Shown: one piece after another, positions 7,889 to 17,479 of the stretch
How positions within the stretch are numbered: the stretch's first letter is position 1
Layout: the number at the start of each line of letters is the position of its first letter
From: Rhodococcus oryzae
Lineage (GTDB): Bacteria; Actinomycetota; Actinomycetes; Mycobacteriales; Mycobacteriaceae
Length of the DNA: 64,000 nt
Assembly (NCBI RefSeq): GCF_005049235.1
Contig: NZ_SUMD01000004.1
Span: 1 to 64,000, forward strand
Direction of reading: 5' to 3'
The notes under the pieces: generated by a model
Told to the model about the DNA's origin: nothing
The model's input: the letters and a program-made list of their open reading frames with translations, nothing else
Database searches by the model: none
Translations under genes and position numbers: made by a program

Positions 7889-9721
7889 GTGGATTTCGAG
7901 GATGGTGCGGCCGCGTTGGCGGCGTTGCGGGAGTACGGGCGGGCGGAGAACGTCGCGGCCGCGCACAAGGTGTTGACGGCGGCGTCGTTTGCGCGGCGGC
8001 AGTTCGCGTATGAGGTGGATTTGTTCGGGGAGGAGTTCGCCTATCGGGCGGGGCGGTCGGCGGAGATGGAGACCTCTCTGGTGTTGGGGGTGAGTGCGTT
8101 CACCGCGGAACGGTATGTGGCGGTGGGCAATGCGTTGGATCTGCGGTTGCCGTTGATTCGTGCGGTGTTCGTGTCGGGGCGGGTGGACTTTCCGCGGGTG
8201 TTCGCGATCGTCGACGCCACTGCGGAGATCGCCGACGCGACCCTCGGACGGATGGAGGGGCATCTAGCGGACGCGGCCCTCTACCTGACGCCGAAGAAAC
8301 TCGTCGCGGAGGTGATGCGCGAACTGATCCGCATCAACCCCGCCGAGGCCGAGGAACTCCGCAAGCGGCGGGAACGGTATTCACGGCGGGTGTCGGTGAC
8401 CGCGGACCTGCACGGCATGGCCCAGGTGTATGCCACCCTCACGGCCGCCGAAGGCCGGACCCTCGACTCGCTTATTCAGGAGATGGCAGGCACCGTCTGC
8501 TGCGAAGATCCCCGCACGGTCGACAACCTCCGCACGGATGCGTTCATGGCGTTGGTGCACGGCGAGACCTATCTGCACTGCCGGTGCGGGCGCGACGACT
8601 GCCCGACCGTGCATTTGCCGCGACCGGAGCGGCCGAAACCCGAGGTGCACATCCATATCGATCTGGAGAGTCTGCTGCGGTTGGCGGATCATCCCGGGCA
8701 TCTGGAGGGTCACGGGCCGATTGATCCGGAGTTGGCGAGGTTGCTCGCCGGGGATGCGACGTGGCAGGCGGTGATCTCCGATGCCCGGCGCATCCAGGCG
8801 GAGCACAACGCTGCCGCCAACGATGAGGGCGAGAACGGCAGCGATGGCGACACTGACAACGATGATTCGCCACGAGAACCAAAGGGCAGCATTGGTTTAG
8901 GGGACAGCTCTGTCTCCACCTCAATGCCCGGCGTCCCGACCCGGTACCGCCTCCGGCGCAGGACCGCAGGGCAACTCCCGACACGACAGGACTCGTCGAC
9001 ACCGCCGACGCCACCAGCCGGCGACAGCCCACGAGAGCCTCGGATCACCGACATTCTCGACGCGATCGCGGCGAACCCGGCCCTGCTCGACGGCCAGTAC
9101 CCAGACGGGCACGGCGGATACGACCACCCACCCCGCGGAGCCCTGACCTACCGGCCCAGCAACGCCCTCCGCGCCGCCGTCTTCGACAAATACGACACCT
9201 GCACGTTCCCCGGCTGCACCGTCAGGGCCCGGGACTGCCAGTTCGACCACATCGTCGAGTTCGACCCCGACAACCCGCACGCGGGCGGCTGGACGGTCGA
9301 GAGCAACGGCGAACCCGCCTGCATCTGGCACCACCAAGCCAAGACCGACCGACTCTTCCGCGTCGTCCGCCTCGACGGCGACGTCATCGCCTGGATCGGC
9401 CAACACGGCGCAATCGGCGTCACCGCGCCGCTGCCCGTCGAACAACGCCCAAGCGCCCGCACGAAGAAACCCGCAACTCGGCCGACCTCGAGGCCGCCAC
9501 TTGCACCCCCGCCGCCGCCCCAACCGCCCGACCTCGGAATCTACGAACCAACCTGGTGGGAAACCCACATGCACCCCACCGACCTACCCCCGACGCTCCC
9601 AGAGCTCACCACCATCGCCGACCCCGGCCACCTCGCCCGCTGCGCACAACTCCGCGCCCACCACGCTGAACACCTCGCGATCCTGGGCGAACGCCACCGC
9701 CACCAGCCCCCGCAGTTCTGA
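7889..9721 (+). CDS. DUF222 / HNH endonuclease domain protein (13E12 repeat family)
   Basis: 610 aa from GTG 7889, probably 632 aa if the 1-bp lesion is repaired. DUF222 spans about residues 1-300 (AENVAAAHKVLTAASFARR, YSRRVSVTADLHGMAQVYA). A variable acidic then Pro/Thr-rich linker follows, with a C-terminal HNH nuclease domain near residues 430-485: CTFPGC zinc half-site, QFDHIVEF with the catalytic His, a central Asn, and WHHQAKT. The second zinc half-site of the family (usually LCxxHH) reads ACIWHH. The C-terminus is proline-rich. The role in the cell is not established for the family; mycobacterial members are SOS-induced, and this copy has LexA and PafBC-type sites. Confidence 0.88.
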   Translation: MDFEDGAAALAALREYGRAENVAAAHKVLTAASFARRQFAYEVDLFGEEFAYRAGRSAEMETSLVLGVSAFTAERYVAVGNALDLRLPLIRAVFVSGRVDFPRVFAIVDATAEIADATLGRMEGHLADAALYLTPKKLVAEVMRELIRINPAEAEELRKRRERYSRRVSVTADLHGMAQVYATLTAAEGRTLDSLIQEMAGTVCCEDPRTVDNLRTDAFMALVHGETYLHCRCGRDDCPTVHLPRPERPKPEVHIHIDLESLLRLADHPGHLEGHGPIDPELARLLAGDATWQAVISDARRIQAEHNAAANDEGENGSDGDTDNDDSPREPKGSIGLGDSSVSTSMPGVPTRYRLRRRTAGQLPTRQDSSTPPTPPAGDSPREPRITDILDAIAANPALLDGQYPDGHGGYDHPPRGALTYRPSNALRAAVFDKYDTCTFPGCTVRARDCQFDHIVEFDPDNPHAGGWTVESNGEPACIWHHQAKTDRLFRVVRLDGDVIAWIGQHGAIGVTAPLPVEQRPSARTKKPATRPTSRPPLAPPPPPQPPDLGIYEPTWWETHMHPTDLPPTLPELTTIADPGHLARCAQLRAHHAEHLAILGERHRHQPPQF

Positions 9722-9740
9722 CCATCCGTATCCTCGACCT

Positions 9741-10193
9741 GTGCAGACGAGACGAATTCTGGAACTGACCCTCGGTGCGGCGGCACTGATCGCGGTCGTC
9801 GCGGCCGTGGTGGTGTCGATCGGGTCGACACCCGAGACCGCGCAGGCCGACAGCGTGGACGACACGCTCACCGTCACCGGGAACGTCTCGTACCGTGAGC
9901 GGATCGCCTTCCCCGAGAACGCCGTCGTGACCGTGCGCCTCGAGGACATCTCGCTGGCAGACGCGCCGGCGACCCTGCTCGCCGAGCAGCGCATCGAGGA
10001 CGCCACCGGCGTGCCGGTGCCGTTCGAGCTCGCCGCCTACCGCGATGCCATTGATCCAAGGGCGCGACTGGCCATCCGCGCGCAGATCGAGGTCGACGGC
10101 GCGCTGCGCTGGACCACCGACACCGTCCACCCGATCCCGGTCGAGGGTGACGTCCAGGCACAGGAGCTCATCCTCGTGGCGGTCCCGCAGTGA
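9741..10193 (+). CDS. YbaY/YscW-like exported protein
   Basis: About 150 aa from GTG 9741. One N-terminal hydrophobic helix ([18 protein letters not shown]) is followed by a beta-rich domain with [32 protein letters not shown]-type strands (positions 9856-9954), like the YbaY/YscW lipoprotein fold. There is no lipobox cysteine, so it is probably membrane-anchored or cleaved by signal peptidase I. The function of bacterial YbaY proteins is not well defined. The stop overlaps the first in-frame GTG of pdxT (10190), suggesting co-transcription. No clear SD precedes the chosen start. Confidence 0.7.
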   Translation: MQTRRILELTLGAAALIAVVAAVVVSIGSTPETAQADSVDDTLTVTGNVSYRERIAFPENAVVTVRLEDISLADAPATLLAEQRIEDATGVPVPFELAAYRDAIDPRARLAIRAQIEVDGALRWTTDTVHPIPVEGDVQAQELILVAVPQ

Positions 10194-10225
10194 GCGTCGA
10201 CATGATCGAACGGACATCGGCCACC

Positions 10226-10840
10226 ATGACACCCACCATCGGCGTGCTGGCGCTGCAGGGAGATGTGCGCGAACACCTTGCGGCGCTGGAGGCGTCGGGT
10301 GCCCGCGGCATCGGCGTGCGCCGGGTCTCGGAGCTCGAATCGGTGGACGGCCTCGTCATCCCGGGCGGGGAGTCCACCACCATGAGCCGTCTGCTCACGG
10401 TGTTCGAACTGCTCGAACCGCTGCGCGCCCGGTTGCGCGACGGCATGCCGGCGTACGGCTCCTGCGCGGGCATGATCCTGTTGGCGGGCGAGGTGCTCGA
10501 CACCCGCCCGGATGCGCAGTGCCTGGGCGGAATCGACATCACCGTGCGGCGCAACGCCTTCGGTCGTCAGGTCGACTCCTTCGAGGAGGACCTCGACTTC
10601 GCCGGGATCGAGGGCGCCCCGATGCGGGCGGTCTTCATCCGCGCGCCCTGGGTGGAGCGGGTCGGCCCGGGAGTCGAGGTGCTGGCCACGGTGCCCGAGG
10701 GGCCGGCCGAGGGACGGGTCGTCGCGGTCCGTGAGGGCAACGTTCTCGCGACCTCATTTCACCCCGAGGTGACCGGCGACAGGCGCGTCCATCAGCTGTT
10801 TGTCGACATGGTGCGGGAAGTCGCGGTGGCCCGCGCGTAA
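10226..10840 (+). CDS. pdxT: PdxT, PLP synthase glutaminase subunit
   Basis: Class I-like glutamine amidotransferase that releases ammonia from glutamine for PdxS. At 204 aa it has the usual size. Motifs: [14 protein letters not shown] at the N-terminus, [10 protein letters not shown], the nucleophile loop [11 protein letters not shown], the [13 protein letters not shown] segment, and the C-terminal His/Glu pair in [13 protein letters not shown] 10226 gives the start seen in homologues; GTG 10190 (overlapping the previous stop) and ATG 10202 are in frame and would add 12 or 8 residues. The yebC gene follows after 80 bp. Confidence 0.95.
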   Translation: MTPTIGVLALQGDVREHLAALEASGARGIGVRRVSELESVDGLVIPGGESTTMSRLLTVFELLEPLRARLRDGMPAYGSCAGMILLAGEVLDTRPDAQCLGGIDITVRRNAFGRQVDSFEEDLDFAGIEGAPMRAVFIRAPWVERVGPGVEVLATVPEGPAEGRVVAVREGNVLATSFHPEVTGDRRVHQLFVDMVREVAVARA

Positions 10841-10920
10841 ACTGGCGCTACTGTGTGCTCCCCGCTGCAGCGTGCTCCGCTGTCGCGTGCGCATCTACGA
10901 ACGGGAAGAGGGAACTACGC

Positions 10921-11673
10921 ATGAGCGGCCACTCCAAATGGGCCACCACCAAGCACAAGAAGGCTGCGATCGACGCCAAGCGCGGCAAGTCCTTCGCGAA
11001 GCTGATCAAGAACATCGAGGTGGCGGCGCGGACCGGTGGTGGTGACCCAGCGGGTAACCCGACCCTGTACGACGCCATCCAGAAGGCGAAGAAGACGTCC
11101 GTCCCCAACGACAACATCGAGCGCGCCCGCAAGCGCGGCGCGGGCGAAGAGGCGGGCGGCGCCGACTGGCAGACCATCATGTACGAGGGCTACGGCCCCA
11201 ACGGTGTGGCGCTGCTCGTCGAGTGTCTGACCGACAACCGGAACCGCGCGGCCGGCGAGGTTCGGACCGCGATGACGCGCAACGGTGGCAACCTCGCCGA
11301 TCCGGGTTCGGTGGCGTACCTGTTCACCCGCAAGGGCGTCGTGGTGCTGGAGAAGAACGGCCGCTCCGAGGACGAGATCCTCGAGGTGGTGCTCGAGGCA
11401 GGAGCCGAGGAGATCAACGACCTCGGCGACACCTTCGAGATCGTGTCCGAGGCGGGCGACCTGATCGGTGTGCGGACGGCACTGGTGGACGCCGGCATCG
11501 ACTACGAGTCGGCCGACCCCGACTTCCGCGCCTCCGTCGAGGTGCCGGTCGACGTGGACGGCGCTCGCAAGGTGTTCAAGCTCGTCGACGCGCTCGAGGA
11601 GTCCGACGACGTGCAGAACGTGTACACGAACGTCGACCTGTCCGACGAGGTGCTCGCTCAGCTCGAGGACTGA
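10921..11673 (+). CDS. yebC: YebC/PmpR-family protein (translation or transcription factor)
   Basis: 250-aa cytoplasmic protein with the family's N-terminal signature [20 protein letters not shown], the [11 protein letters not shown] segment and the three-domain length of YebC. Members act as DNA-binding regulators or, as shown recently for some, relieve ribosome stalling at proline stretches; which applies here cannot be read from sequence. The ATG follows AGAGGG with good spacing. In Actinobacteria yebC commonly sits between pdxT and ruvC, as here. A very strong terminator follows, so ruvC has its own promoter. Confidence 0.95.
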   Translation: MSGHSKWATTKHKKAAIDAKRGKSFAKLIKNIEVAARTGGGDPAGNPTLYDAIQKAKKTSVPNDNIERARKRGAGEEAGGADWQTIMYEGYGPNGVALLVECLTDNRNRAAGEVRTAMTRNGGNLADPGSVAYLFTRKGVVVLEKNGRSEDEILEVVLEAGAEEINDLGDTFEIVSEAGDLIGVRTALVDAGIDYESADPDFRASVEVPVDVDGARKVFKLVDALEESDDVQNVYTNVDLSDEVLAQLED

Positions 11674-11683
11674 CCTCCGCTCG

Positions 11684-11720
11684 AACATCGGGCCGGACCA
11701 CTGCGGTCCGGCCCGATGTT
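11684..11720 (+). terminator. Strong hairpin terminator after yebC
   Basis: Perfect 16-bp inverted repeat (11684-11699 with 11705-11720), 5-nt loop, followed by TGCTTTC. It lies 10 bp after the yebC stop and directly upstream of the ruvC damage promoter. Confidence 0.9.
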
Positions 11721-11749
11721 TGCTTTCGACCGCGTGTTGGTCGGCCATC

Positions 11750-11772
11750 GTGTCGGCGGATCCACCTATACT
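11750..11772 (+). promoter_or_regulatory. RecA-NDp/PafBC-type promoter of ruvCAB
   Basis: GTGTCGGCG (11750-11758), 8 nt, TATACT (11767-11772). This fits the LexA-independent damage promoter TTGTCRGTG-N8-TANNNT (7 of 9 plus full -10) and has the same upstream element as the DUF222-HNH promoter at 7794. Confidence 0.6.
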
Positions 11773-11773
11773 C

Positions 11774-11789
11774 TCGAACAGCTGTTCGT
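11774..11789 (+). promoter_or_regulatory. LexA (SOS) box upstream of ruvC
   Basis: TCGAACAGCTGTTCGT matches TCGAAC-N4-GTTCGA at 11 of 12 positions. It begins 1 bp after the -10 TATACT and ends 19 bp before the ruvC GTG, so bound LexA would block initiation. ruvC is a known LexA target in mycobacteria. Confidence 0.85.
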
Positions 11790-11808
11790 AGTGGTGAGAG
11801 GTGATCGC

Positions 11809-12393
11809 GTGCGGGTGTTCGGGGTGGATCCAGGCCTGACCCGATGCGGATTCGGGGTGGTCGACTCGGGTCGCGGCCGTACGGTGGCCCCGGTGGCCGT
11901 CGACGTCATCCGTACGCCGCCGGAAATGGACCTGTCGCAGCGGTTGCTGCGGATCTCGAACGCGGCCGAGGAATGGCTGGACCTCTACCAGCCGACCGTC
12001 GTCGCCGTCGAGCGGGTCTTCTCGCAGAACAACGTGCGCACCGCGATGGGCACGGCCCAGGCGGGCGGCGTCGTCGCGCTCGCCGCGGCCCGGCGCGGGA
12101 TCGACGTCTGCTTCCACACCCCGAGTCAGGTGAAATCGGCGGTCGCGGGCAACGGTGCCGCGGACAAGAAGCAGGTCACCGCGATGGTGACGAAGATCCT
12201 CGGGCTGGCGGTCGCACCGAAGCCCGCCGACGCCGCCGACGCGCTCGCGCTGGCGATCTGTCATTGCTGGCGGGCCCCGATGCTGTCGCGGATGGCGCAG
12301 GCCGAGCAGGCGGCCGCCGAGCAGAAGCGGCGCTACGAGGCCAGACTCGCGGAACTGAACAAGACCCGGCTCAAGAAGGCAGGTACCCCATGA
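11809..12393 (+). CDS. ruvC: RuvC Holliday-junction resolvase
   Basis: 194-aa endonuclease that cuts Holliday junctions symmetrically, with RuvAB, in recombinational repair. RNase H-like fold with the four acidic ligands visible: Asp in [12 protein letters not shown], Glu in [12 protein letters not shown], and the two Asp in [17 protein letters not shown] 11809 gives the canonical N-terminus [12 protein letters not shown] 11794 would add five residues. First gene of ruvCAB: its stop overlaps the ruvA ATG (ATGA). Expression should be damage-inducible through the two sites just upstream. Confidence 0.96.
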   Translation: MRVFGVDPGLTRCGFGVVDSGRGRTVAPVAVDVIRTPPEMDLSQRLLRISNAAEEWLDLYQPTVVAVERVFSQNNVRTAMGTAQAGGVVALAAARRGIDVCFHTPSQVKSAVAGNGAADKKQVTAMVTKILGLAVAPKPADAADALALAICHCWRAPMLSRMAQAEQAAAEQKRRYEARLAELNKTRLKKAGTP

Positions 12394-12989
12394 TCGCGTC
12401 CATTCGCGGCGAGGTGCTCGAGATCGCGCTCGATCACGTGGTGCTCGAGGCGGCGGGGGTCGGCTACCGGCTCAACGCCACCCCGGTCACGCTCGGCACC
12501 CTCCAGCGCGGAACCGAGGTCCGGCTCGTCACCGCGATGATCGTTCGCGAGGACTCGATGACCCTGTACGGGTTCCATGACATCGAATCGCGGGATCTGT
12601 TCGGCCTGCTGCAGACGGTGTCCGGGGTCGGCCCGCGGCTGGCGATGGCGACGCTGGCCGTCCTCGAGCCGGAGGCGCTGCGCAAGGCGCTCGCCGAGGG
12701 CAACGTCACCGCGCTGACCCGGGTGCCCGGCATCGGCAAGCGTGGCGCCGAGCGGATGGTCGTCGAGCTCCGGGACAAGGTGGAGGCCGTCGCCGTCACG
12801 TCCGACCCCGGCGCCCCCTCGGTGGTGCCGGGTCTGGTCCGCGAACAGATCGTCGAGGCCCTGGTCGGCCTCGGCTTCCCGGCGAAGTCAGCCGAACAGG
12901 CAACCGACACCGTACTGGCCGCGGACCCGGACGCGAGCACGTCCACCGCCCTGCGCTCGGCGCTGTCCCTGCTGGGTAAGACCAGGTGA
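12390..12989 (+). CDS. ruvA: RuvA Holliday-junction-binding subunit
   Basis: 199 aa. RuvA tetramers bind the four-way junction and load the RuvB motor. The N-terminal OB fold starts [20 protein letters not shown]. The two helix-hairpin-helix motifs are [17 protein letters not shown] and [19 protein letters not shown] (about residues 70-130). The flexible C-terminal domain that touches RuvB ends in [10 protein letters not shown]. The gene overlaps ruvC by 4 bp (ATGA) and ruvB by 4 bp (GTGA), so the three are translationally coupled. Confidence 0.97.
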   Translation: MIASIRGEVLEIALDHVVLEAAGVGYRLNATPVTLGTLQRGTEVRLVTAMIVREDSMTLYGFHDIESRDLFGLLQTVSGVGPRLAMATLAVLEPEALRKALAEGNVTALTRVPGIGKRGAERMVVELRDKVEAVAVTSDPGAPSVVPGLVREQIVEALVGLGFPAKSAEQATDTVLAADPDASTSTALRSALSLLGKTR

Positions 12990-14071
12990 CCGAGGACATG
13001 GGGGACCCGGACGGGATGGAATCGTCGGTCACCGCGAACTTCGTCGCCGCCGACAGCGAGATCGAGGCCAGTCTCCGGCCGACCAACCTGACCGACTTCA
13101 TCGGCCAGCCTCGGGTGCGTGAGCAGCTCCAGCTCGTGCTGACCGGTGCCAAGCTGCGCGGCGGCACCCCCGACCACATCCTGATGTCGGGGCCTCCCGG
13201 TCTCGGCAAGACCAGCATGGCGATGATCATCGCCTCGGAACTGGGCACCTCGCTTCGGCTCACCTCCGGTCCGGCGCTCGAGCGGGCGGGCGACCTCGCC
13301 GCCATGCTGAGCAACCTCGTCGAGGGCGATGTGCTGTTCATCGACGAGATCCACCGGATCGCGCGGCCGGCGGAGGAGATGCTCTACCTGGCGATGGAGG
13401 ACTTCCGGGTGGACGTCGTCGTCGGCAAGGGACCGGGTGCGACCTCGATCCCGTTGGAGGTCGCGCCGTTCACCCTGGTCGGCGCCACCACCCGCTCCGG
13501 CGCATTGACCGGGCCGCTGCGCGACCGGTTCGGCTTCACCGCCCACATGGACTTCTACGATCCGCCGGAGTTGCAGCGGATCCTGCTGCGGTCCGCGGGC
13601 ATCCTCGGCGTCGAGCTGGGGGAGGAGGCCAGCGCCGAGATCGCGGGTCGCTCCCGTGGCACGCCGCGCATCGCGAACCGGCTGCTGCGCCGGGTGCGCG
13701 ACTATGCCGACGTGCGGGCCGACGGCGTGATCACCCGCGACATCGCGAGGGCGGCGCTGGCGGTGTACGACGTCGACCAGCTCGGCCTCGACCGTCTGGA
13801 CCGGTCGGTGCTCAGTGCGCTGGTGCGTAGCTTCGGCGGTGGACCCGTCGGCGTGTCGACCCTCGCGGTCGCGGTCGGGGAGGAGCCAGGCACCGTTGAG
13901 GAGGTCTGCGAGCCGTTTCTCGTGCGTGCGGGGATGATCGCCCGGACACCGCGGGGCCGGGTGGCGACCGCCGCGGCGTGGGAACAGCTCGGTCTGACGC
14001 CGCCGCCGGAGGCCGCGGCGGGCGGCATCGACGTGCGTGTCAACGAACCGCCGCAAGGTCTGTTTGACTAG
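12986..14071 (+). CDS. ruvB: RuvB Holliday-junction branch-migration ATPase
   Basis: 361-aa AAA+ motor that drives branch migration with RuvA. Walker [12 protein letters not shown] near residue 71, Walker [10 protein letters not shown] near residue 115, sensor-1 region LVGATTRSG, and the winged-helix C-terminal domain ([20 protein letters not shown] onward). GTG 12986 overlaps the ruvA stop. The first ~20 residues ([14 protein letters not shown]) are poorly conserved. Last gene of the operon; 73 bp separate it from yajC with no clear terminator. Confidence 0.97.
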   Translation: MTEDMGDPDGMESSVTANFVAADSEIEASLRPTNLTDFIGQPRVREQLQLVLTGAKLRGGTPDHILMSGPPGLGKTSMAMIIASELGTSLRLTSGPALERAGDLAAMLSNLVEGDVLFIDEIHRIARPAEEMLYLAMEDFRVDVVVGKGPGATSIPLEVAPFTLVGATTRSGALTGPLRDRFGFTAHMDFYDPPELQRILLRSAGILGVELGEEASAEIAGRSRGTPRIANRLLRRVRDYADVRADGVITRDIARAALAVYDVDQLGLDRLDRSVLSALVRSFGGGPVGVSTLAVAVGEEPGTVEEVCEPFLVRAGMIARTPRGRVATAAAWEQLGLTPPPEAAAGGIDVRVNEPPQGLFD

Positions 14072-14144
14072 TGGCACACTGGAGTACTGCGCCGGTCTGT
14101 TCCGGATTGTGCGCGTCGACGACCCTCGAGGACTGAACTCAACG

Positions 14145-14531
14145 ATGGAACTGCTGTTTCCGCTCCTGATTCTCGCCCTGCTCGTGCCCATGTTCCTGGG
14201 CATCCGCCGCCAGAAGAAGGAGATGGCGAAGACTGCGGAGCTGCAGGACTCGCTCAACGTCGGTGACCGCGTGCTCACCACCTCCGGGCTGCATGCGACC
14301 GTGGTCGAGCTCGGTGAGGGCACCGTCGACCTCGAGGTCGCGCCCGGAATCGTCACCACCTGGTCGCGGATGGTGATCCGTGAACTCCTCGTCGAGGACG
14401 ACGAGGAGTTCGAGGAGGAGGACATCGACGAGATCGTCGATGAGGCCGCCGCCGACGAGACCCCCGCCGTCGAGAAGGCCCCCGTCGAGGAGACTCCCGA
14501 GGAGACCAAGCGTCGCCTGGACACCGAATGA
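14145..14531 (+). CDS. yajC: YajC, Sec translocon accessory subunit
   Basis: 128 aa. One N-terminal transmembrane helix (LLFPLLILALLVPMFLGI), then the conserved cytoplasmic part RRQKKEMAKTAELQDSLNVGDRVLTT-like region (14202-14280) with TSGLHATVVELG. It associates with SecDF and YidC. The tail from about residue 85 is very acidic (runs of Glu/Asp), longer than in E. coli but usual in Actinobacteria. The ATG at 14145 places the helix at the very N-terminus. A 12-bp hairpin separates it from secD. Confidence 0.93.
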   Translation: MELLFPLLILALLVPMFLGIRRQKKEMAKTAELQDSLNVGDRVLTTSGLHATVVELGEGTVDLEVAPGIVTTWSRMVIRELLVEDDEEFEEEDIDEIVDEAAADETPAVEKAPVEETPEETKRRLDTE

Positions 14532-14543
14532 GTTGAGTTCCGG

Positions 14544-14575
14544 ACCGCTGCCGAGTGATCCTGCTCGGCAGCGGT
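14544..14575 (+). terminator. Hairpin between yajC and secD (terminator or attenuator)
   Basis: Perfect 12-bp inverted repeat (14544-14555 with 14564-14575) with an 8-nt loop, 12 bp after the yajC stop. No T run follows. It may reduce read-through into secD or stabilise the yajC mRNA end. Confidence 0.65.
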
Positions 14576-14635
14576 CGCGTGTAGGGCCTCGAACCCGACC
14601 ATCGCACGACACACGTACTAGGAGAACTACGGATC

Positions 14636-16300
14636 GTGGCACCTTCGACTGGAGCCGTACGACCAGCACGCTCGCTCGTGATCTTCGGGCTGATCGTCGC
14701 TGCGCTGTACGCGCTCGTCTTCTTCACCGGGGACAAGTCCCCGACGCCGAAGCTCGGCATCGACCTGCAGGGCGGCACCCGTGTCACCCTGACCGCGCGC
14801 ACCCCGGACGGCAGTAAGCCCAGCCAGGACAGCCTTCGTCGCGCACAGGAGATCATCGAGACCCGAGTCAACGGGCTCGGTGTCTCCGGCTCCGAGGTGG
14901 TCATCGACGGTGACAACCTGGTGATCACGGTTCCCGGCGACGACAGCTCGCAGGCCCGCACGCTCGGCCAGACGGCGCGGCTGTACATCCGCCCGGTGCA
15001 GAGTTCGGCGGTGTCCTCGAACGCGCAGGCGCAGGCACCGAAGGCCGAGACCCCGGCCCCGGCACCCGCGCCGCAGAACCGGCCCTTCCCGGCGCAGGAA
15101 CCGGGAACCCCGGCTCCGCCGACCGAGACTCCCGCGCCCCCCGCGGATCAGGGCGCCGCGACGTCCGACGATCAGGCGGCCGCGGAGATCGCCGAGGCGA
15201 AGAAGACCAGGCAGAGCACGGATCCGGCGGTGCAGCAGCAGGCGATGGCGACGCTCGACTGCAACGCCAGCGACCCGCTCCAGGGCAACGACGATCCGGC
15301 ACTGCCGCTGGTGGCCTGCTCGACCGACGGCACCACGGTTTATCTCCTCGGACCGAGCATCATCGACGGCCAGGAGATCGCGGACGCGAGCTCCGCCTTC
15401 AACTCGCAGCAGTCCCGCAACGAGGTATCGCTGACCTTCAAGTCGAGCGGCAGCACCACCTGGGCGCAGTTCACCGCCGCCAACATCGGCAAGCAGGCCG
15501 CGTTCACGCTCGACTCCAAGGTCGTCAGCGCGCCGGTCGTCCAGGGCGCCACCCCTGCGGGCAGCGCCACCTCCATCACCGGTGACTTCACGTCGGCGTC
15601 GGCGAAGGAACTCGCGAACACCCTGAAGTACGGCTCGCTGCCGCTCTCCTTCCAGGCCTCCGAGGCCGAGACCGTCTCCGCAACCCTGGGTCTCGCCTCC
15701 CTGCAGGCAGGCCTCATCGCGGGCGCCATCGGCCTCGCGCTGGTGCTGCTCTACTGCCTCATCTACTACCGGATGCTGGGCGTGCTGACCGCACTCTCGC
15801 TGGTGCTGTCCGGAGTGATGGTCTACGCGATCATGGTGCTGCTCGGCCGGTACATCGGCTTCACCCTCGACCTCGCAGGCATCGCCGGTCTGATCATCGG
15901 CATCGGCATGACGGCCGACTCGTTCGTCGTGTACTTCGAACGCATCAAGGACGAGATCAGGGAGGGCCGCAGCTTCCGCTCGGCGGTGCCGCGCGGTTGG
16001 GCACGGGCTCGCCGGACCATCCTGTCCGGAAACGCGGTGAGCTTCATCGCGGCCGCCGTGCTGTACGTCCTCGCGGTCGGCCAGGTGCGCGGCTTCGCGT
16101 TCACCCTCGGCCTGACCACCATCCTCGACGTCGTCGTCGTGTTCCTGGTGACCCATCCGCTGGTCCACCTGGCATCGAAGTCGGACTTCTGGTCGAAGCC
16201 GAGCATCAACGGTCTCGGAGCGGTGCAGCAGGTCGCCCGTGAACGCAAGACCGCCGCGTCCGCGCGCACCAGCGTCGGCGCGCAGGCGAAGGAGGCCTGA
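14636..16300 (+). CDS. secD: SecD, protein translocase subunit
   Basis: 554 aa. SecD, with SecF, uses the proton gradient to complete export through SecYEG. TM1 is at residues 13-32; the D1 motif is [14 protein letters not shown]. The large external domain follows, then five TM helices with the family signature [20 protein letters not shown] near residue 420. Between about residues 125 and 180 the external domain carries a Pro/Ala-rich insertion (15035-15170), absent from E. coli SecD but common in this order. GTG 14636 has AGGAG about 12 bp upstream. secF starts 2 bp after the stop. Confidence 0.96.
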   Translation: MAPSTGAVRPARSLVIFGLIVAALYALVFFTGDKSPTPKLGIDLQGGTRVTLTARTPDGSKPSQDSLRRAQEIIETRVNGLGVSGSEVVIDGDNLVITVPGDDSSQARTLGQTARLYIRPVQSSAVSSNAQAQAPKAETPAPAPAPQNRPFPAQEPGTPAPPTETPAPPADQGAATSDDQAAAEIAEAKKTRQSTDPAVQQQAMATLDCNASDPLQGNDDPALPLVACSTDGTTVYLLGPSIIDGQEIADASSAFNSQQSRNEVSLTFKSSGSTTWAQFTAANIGKQAAFTLDSKVVSAPVVQGATPAGSATSITGDFTSASAKELANTLKYGSLPLSFQASEAETVSATLGLASLQAGLIAGAIGLALVLLYCLIYYRMLGVLTALSLVLSGVMVYAIMVLLGRYIGFTLDLAGIAGLIIGIGMTADSFVVYFERIKDEIREGRSFRSAVPRGWARARRTILSGNAVSFIAAAVLYVLAVGQVRGFAFTLGLTTILDVVVVFLVTHPLVHLASKSDFWSKPSINGLGAVQQVARERKTAASARTSVGAQAKEA

Positions 16301-16302
16301 CT

Positions 16303-17478
16303 GTGACCACATCTGAAGATCTGTCGTTGTCCGATTCCTCGGCCGACCAGGCGAAACTGCCCAGGCACAGCCTGCTCTCGCGGCTCTACACCGGCACCGG
16401 CGCCTTCGAGGTCGTCGGCAGGCGCAAGTTCTACTACGGCCTGGTCGGCGTCATCCTGCTGATCTCGATCGCCAGCATCCTGATTCGCGGGTTCACCCTC
16501 GGCATCGACTTCGAGGGCGGCACCCGGATCCAGTTCCCGGCAGGCGACAACGTCACGACCGAACAGGTCGAGCAGGTCTACACCGAGAGCATGGGCGAGG
16601 CTCCGGTCTCCGTTCAGACCGTCGGTTCCGGCGCCAGCGCCACCATCCAGATCCGTTCGGAGGCGCTCGACGCTCGTGAGGTGGTCGTCCTGCAGGACGC
16701 GTTGTACGACGCCTTCCAGCCGGAGGGCAAGGACGGCAACCCCAGCAAGAACGCGATCAGCGTCGCCGACGTGAGCGAGACCTGGGGCAGCCAGATCACC
16801 CAGAAGGCGCTCATCGCGCTCGTGGTGTTCCTGGTCATCGTCAGCATCTACATCGGCATCCGATTCGAACGCGACATGGCGATCGCCGCCATCGTGGCGC
16901 TCTTCTTCGACATGATCGTCACGGCGGGCGTCTACGCGCTCGTCGGTCTCGAGGTCACGCCTGCCACGGTGATCGGTTTGCTCACCATTCTGGGCTTCTC
17001 GCTCTACGACACCGTTGTGGTGTTCGACAAGGTGGAGGAGAACACGCGCGGGGTGTTGCACCTGACCAGGCGGACCTATGGCGAACAGGCCAACCTGGCC
17101 GTCAACCAGACGCTGATGCGCTCGATCAACACCACCGTGATCAGCATTTTGCCGGTGGTCGGGCTGCTCGTCGTGGCGGTCGGACTGCTGGGCGTCGGCA
17201 CGCTCAAGGACCTCGCCGTTGTCCAGTTGGTGGGCATCATCGTCGGCGCGTTCTCCTCGATCTTCTTCGCGACGCCGCTGCTGGTCTCGATCAAGGAGCG
17301 TTGGGGACCCGTGGCGGCCCACACCAAGAAGGTGCTCGCCCGCCGCGAGACCCGGTCCGAGACCGCGGCCGCACCTGCCGCGGCCGCGGAGGCCTCCGCC
17401 GTCGCGTCCCGTGTCACCGCGGCGAGCCCGCGGCCCGGTGCCCGACCGACGGGGAAGCGCGACAAGAAGAGGCGTTGA
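16303..17478 (+). CDS. secF: SecF, protein translocase subunit
   Basis: 391 aa, partner of SecD. A cytoplasmic N-terminus of about 45 residues is followed by TM1, the external motif GIDFEGGTRIQFPAG, and five further helices with GFSLYDTVVVFDKVEENTRG near residue 230. The Ala/Arg-rich C-terminal tail ends KRDKKRR and is probably cytoplasmic. The start is GTG 16303, 2 bp after the secD stop. The lipoprotein gene begins 1 bp after the secF stop, so secDF and that gene form one unit. Confidence 0.96.
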   Translation: MTTSEDLSLSDSSADQAKLPRHSLLSRLYTGTGAFEVVGRRKFYYGLVGVILLISIASILIRGFTLGIDFEGGTRIQFPAGDNVTTEQVEQVYTESMGEAPVSVQTVGSGASATIQIRSEALDAREVVVLQDALYDAFQPEGKDGNPSKNAISVADVSETWGSQITQKALIALVVFLVIVSIYIGIRFERDMAIAAIVALFFDMIVTAGVYALVGLEVTPATVIGLLTILGFSLYDTVVVFDKVEENTRGVLHLTRRTYGEQANLAVNQTLMRSINTTVISILPVVGLLVVAVGLLGVGTLKDLAVVQLVGIIVGAFSSIFFATPLLVSIKERWGPVAAHTKKVLARRETRSETAAAPAAAAEASAVASRVTAASPRPGARPTGKRDKKRR

Positions 17479-17479
17479 C

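Noticed and set aside
7824-9721. DUF222-HNH gene as a mobile element (REP13E12 copies serve as a phage attachment site in M. tuberculosis)
   Set aside because: No flanking inverted repeats, target duplication, integrase or intron structure is seen around it.
12464-14614. Very long minus-strand open frame opposite ruvA-ruvB-yajC
   Set aside because: GC-rich shadow of well-identified genes; composition is arginine/serine/proline-rich with no domain. The same applies to long opposite frames over secD, relA, hisS, the permease operon, aspS and phoD.
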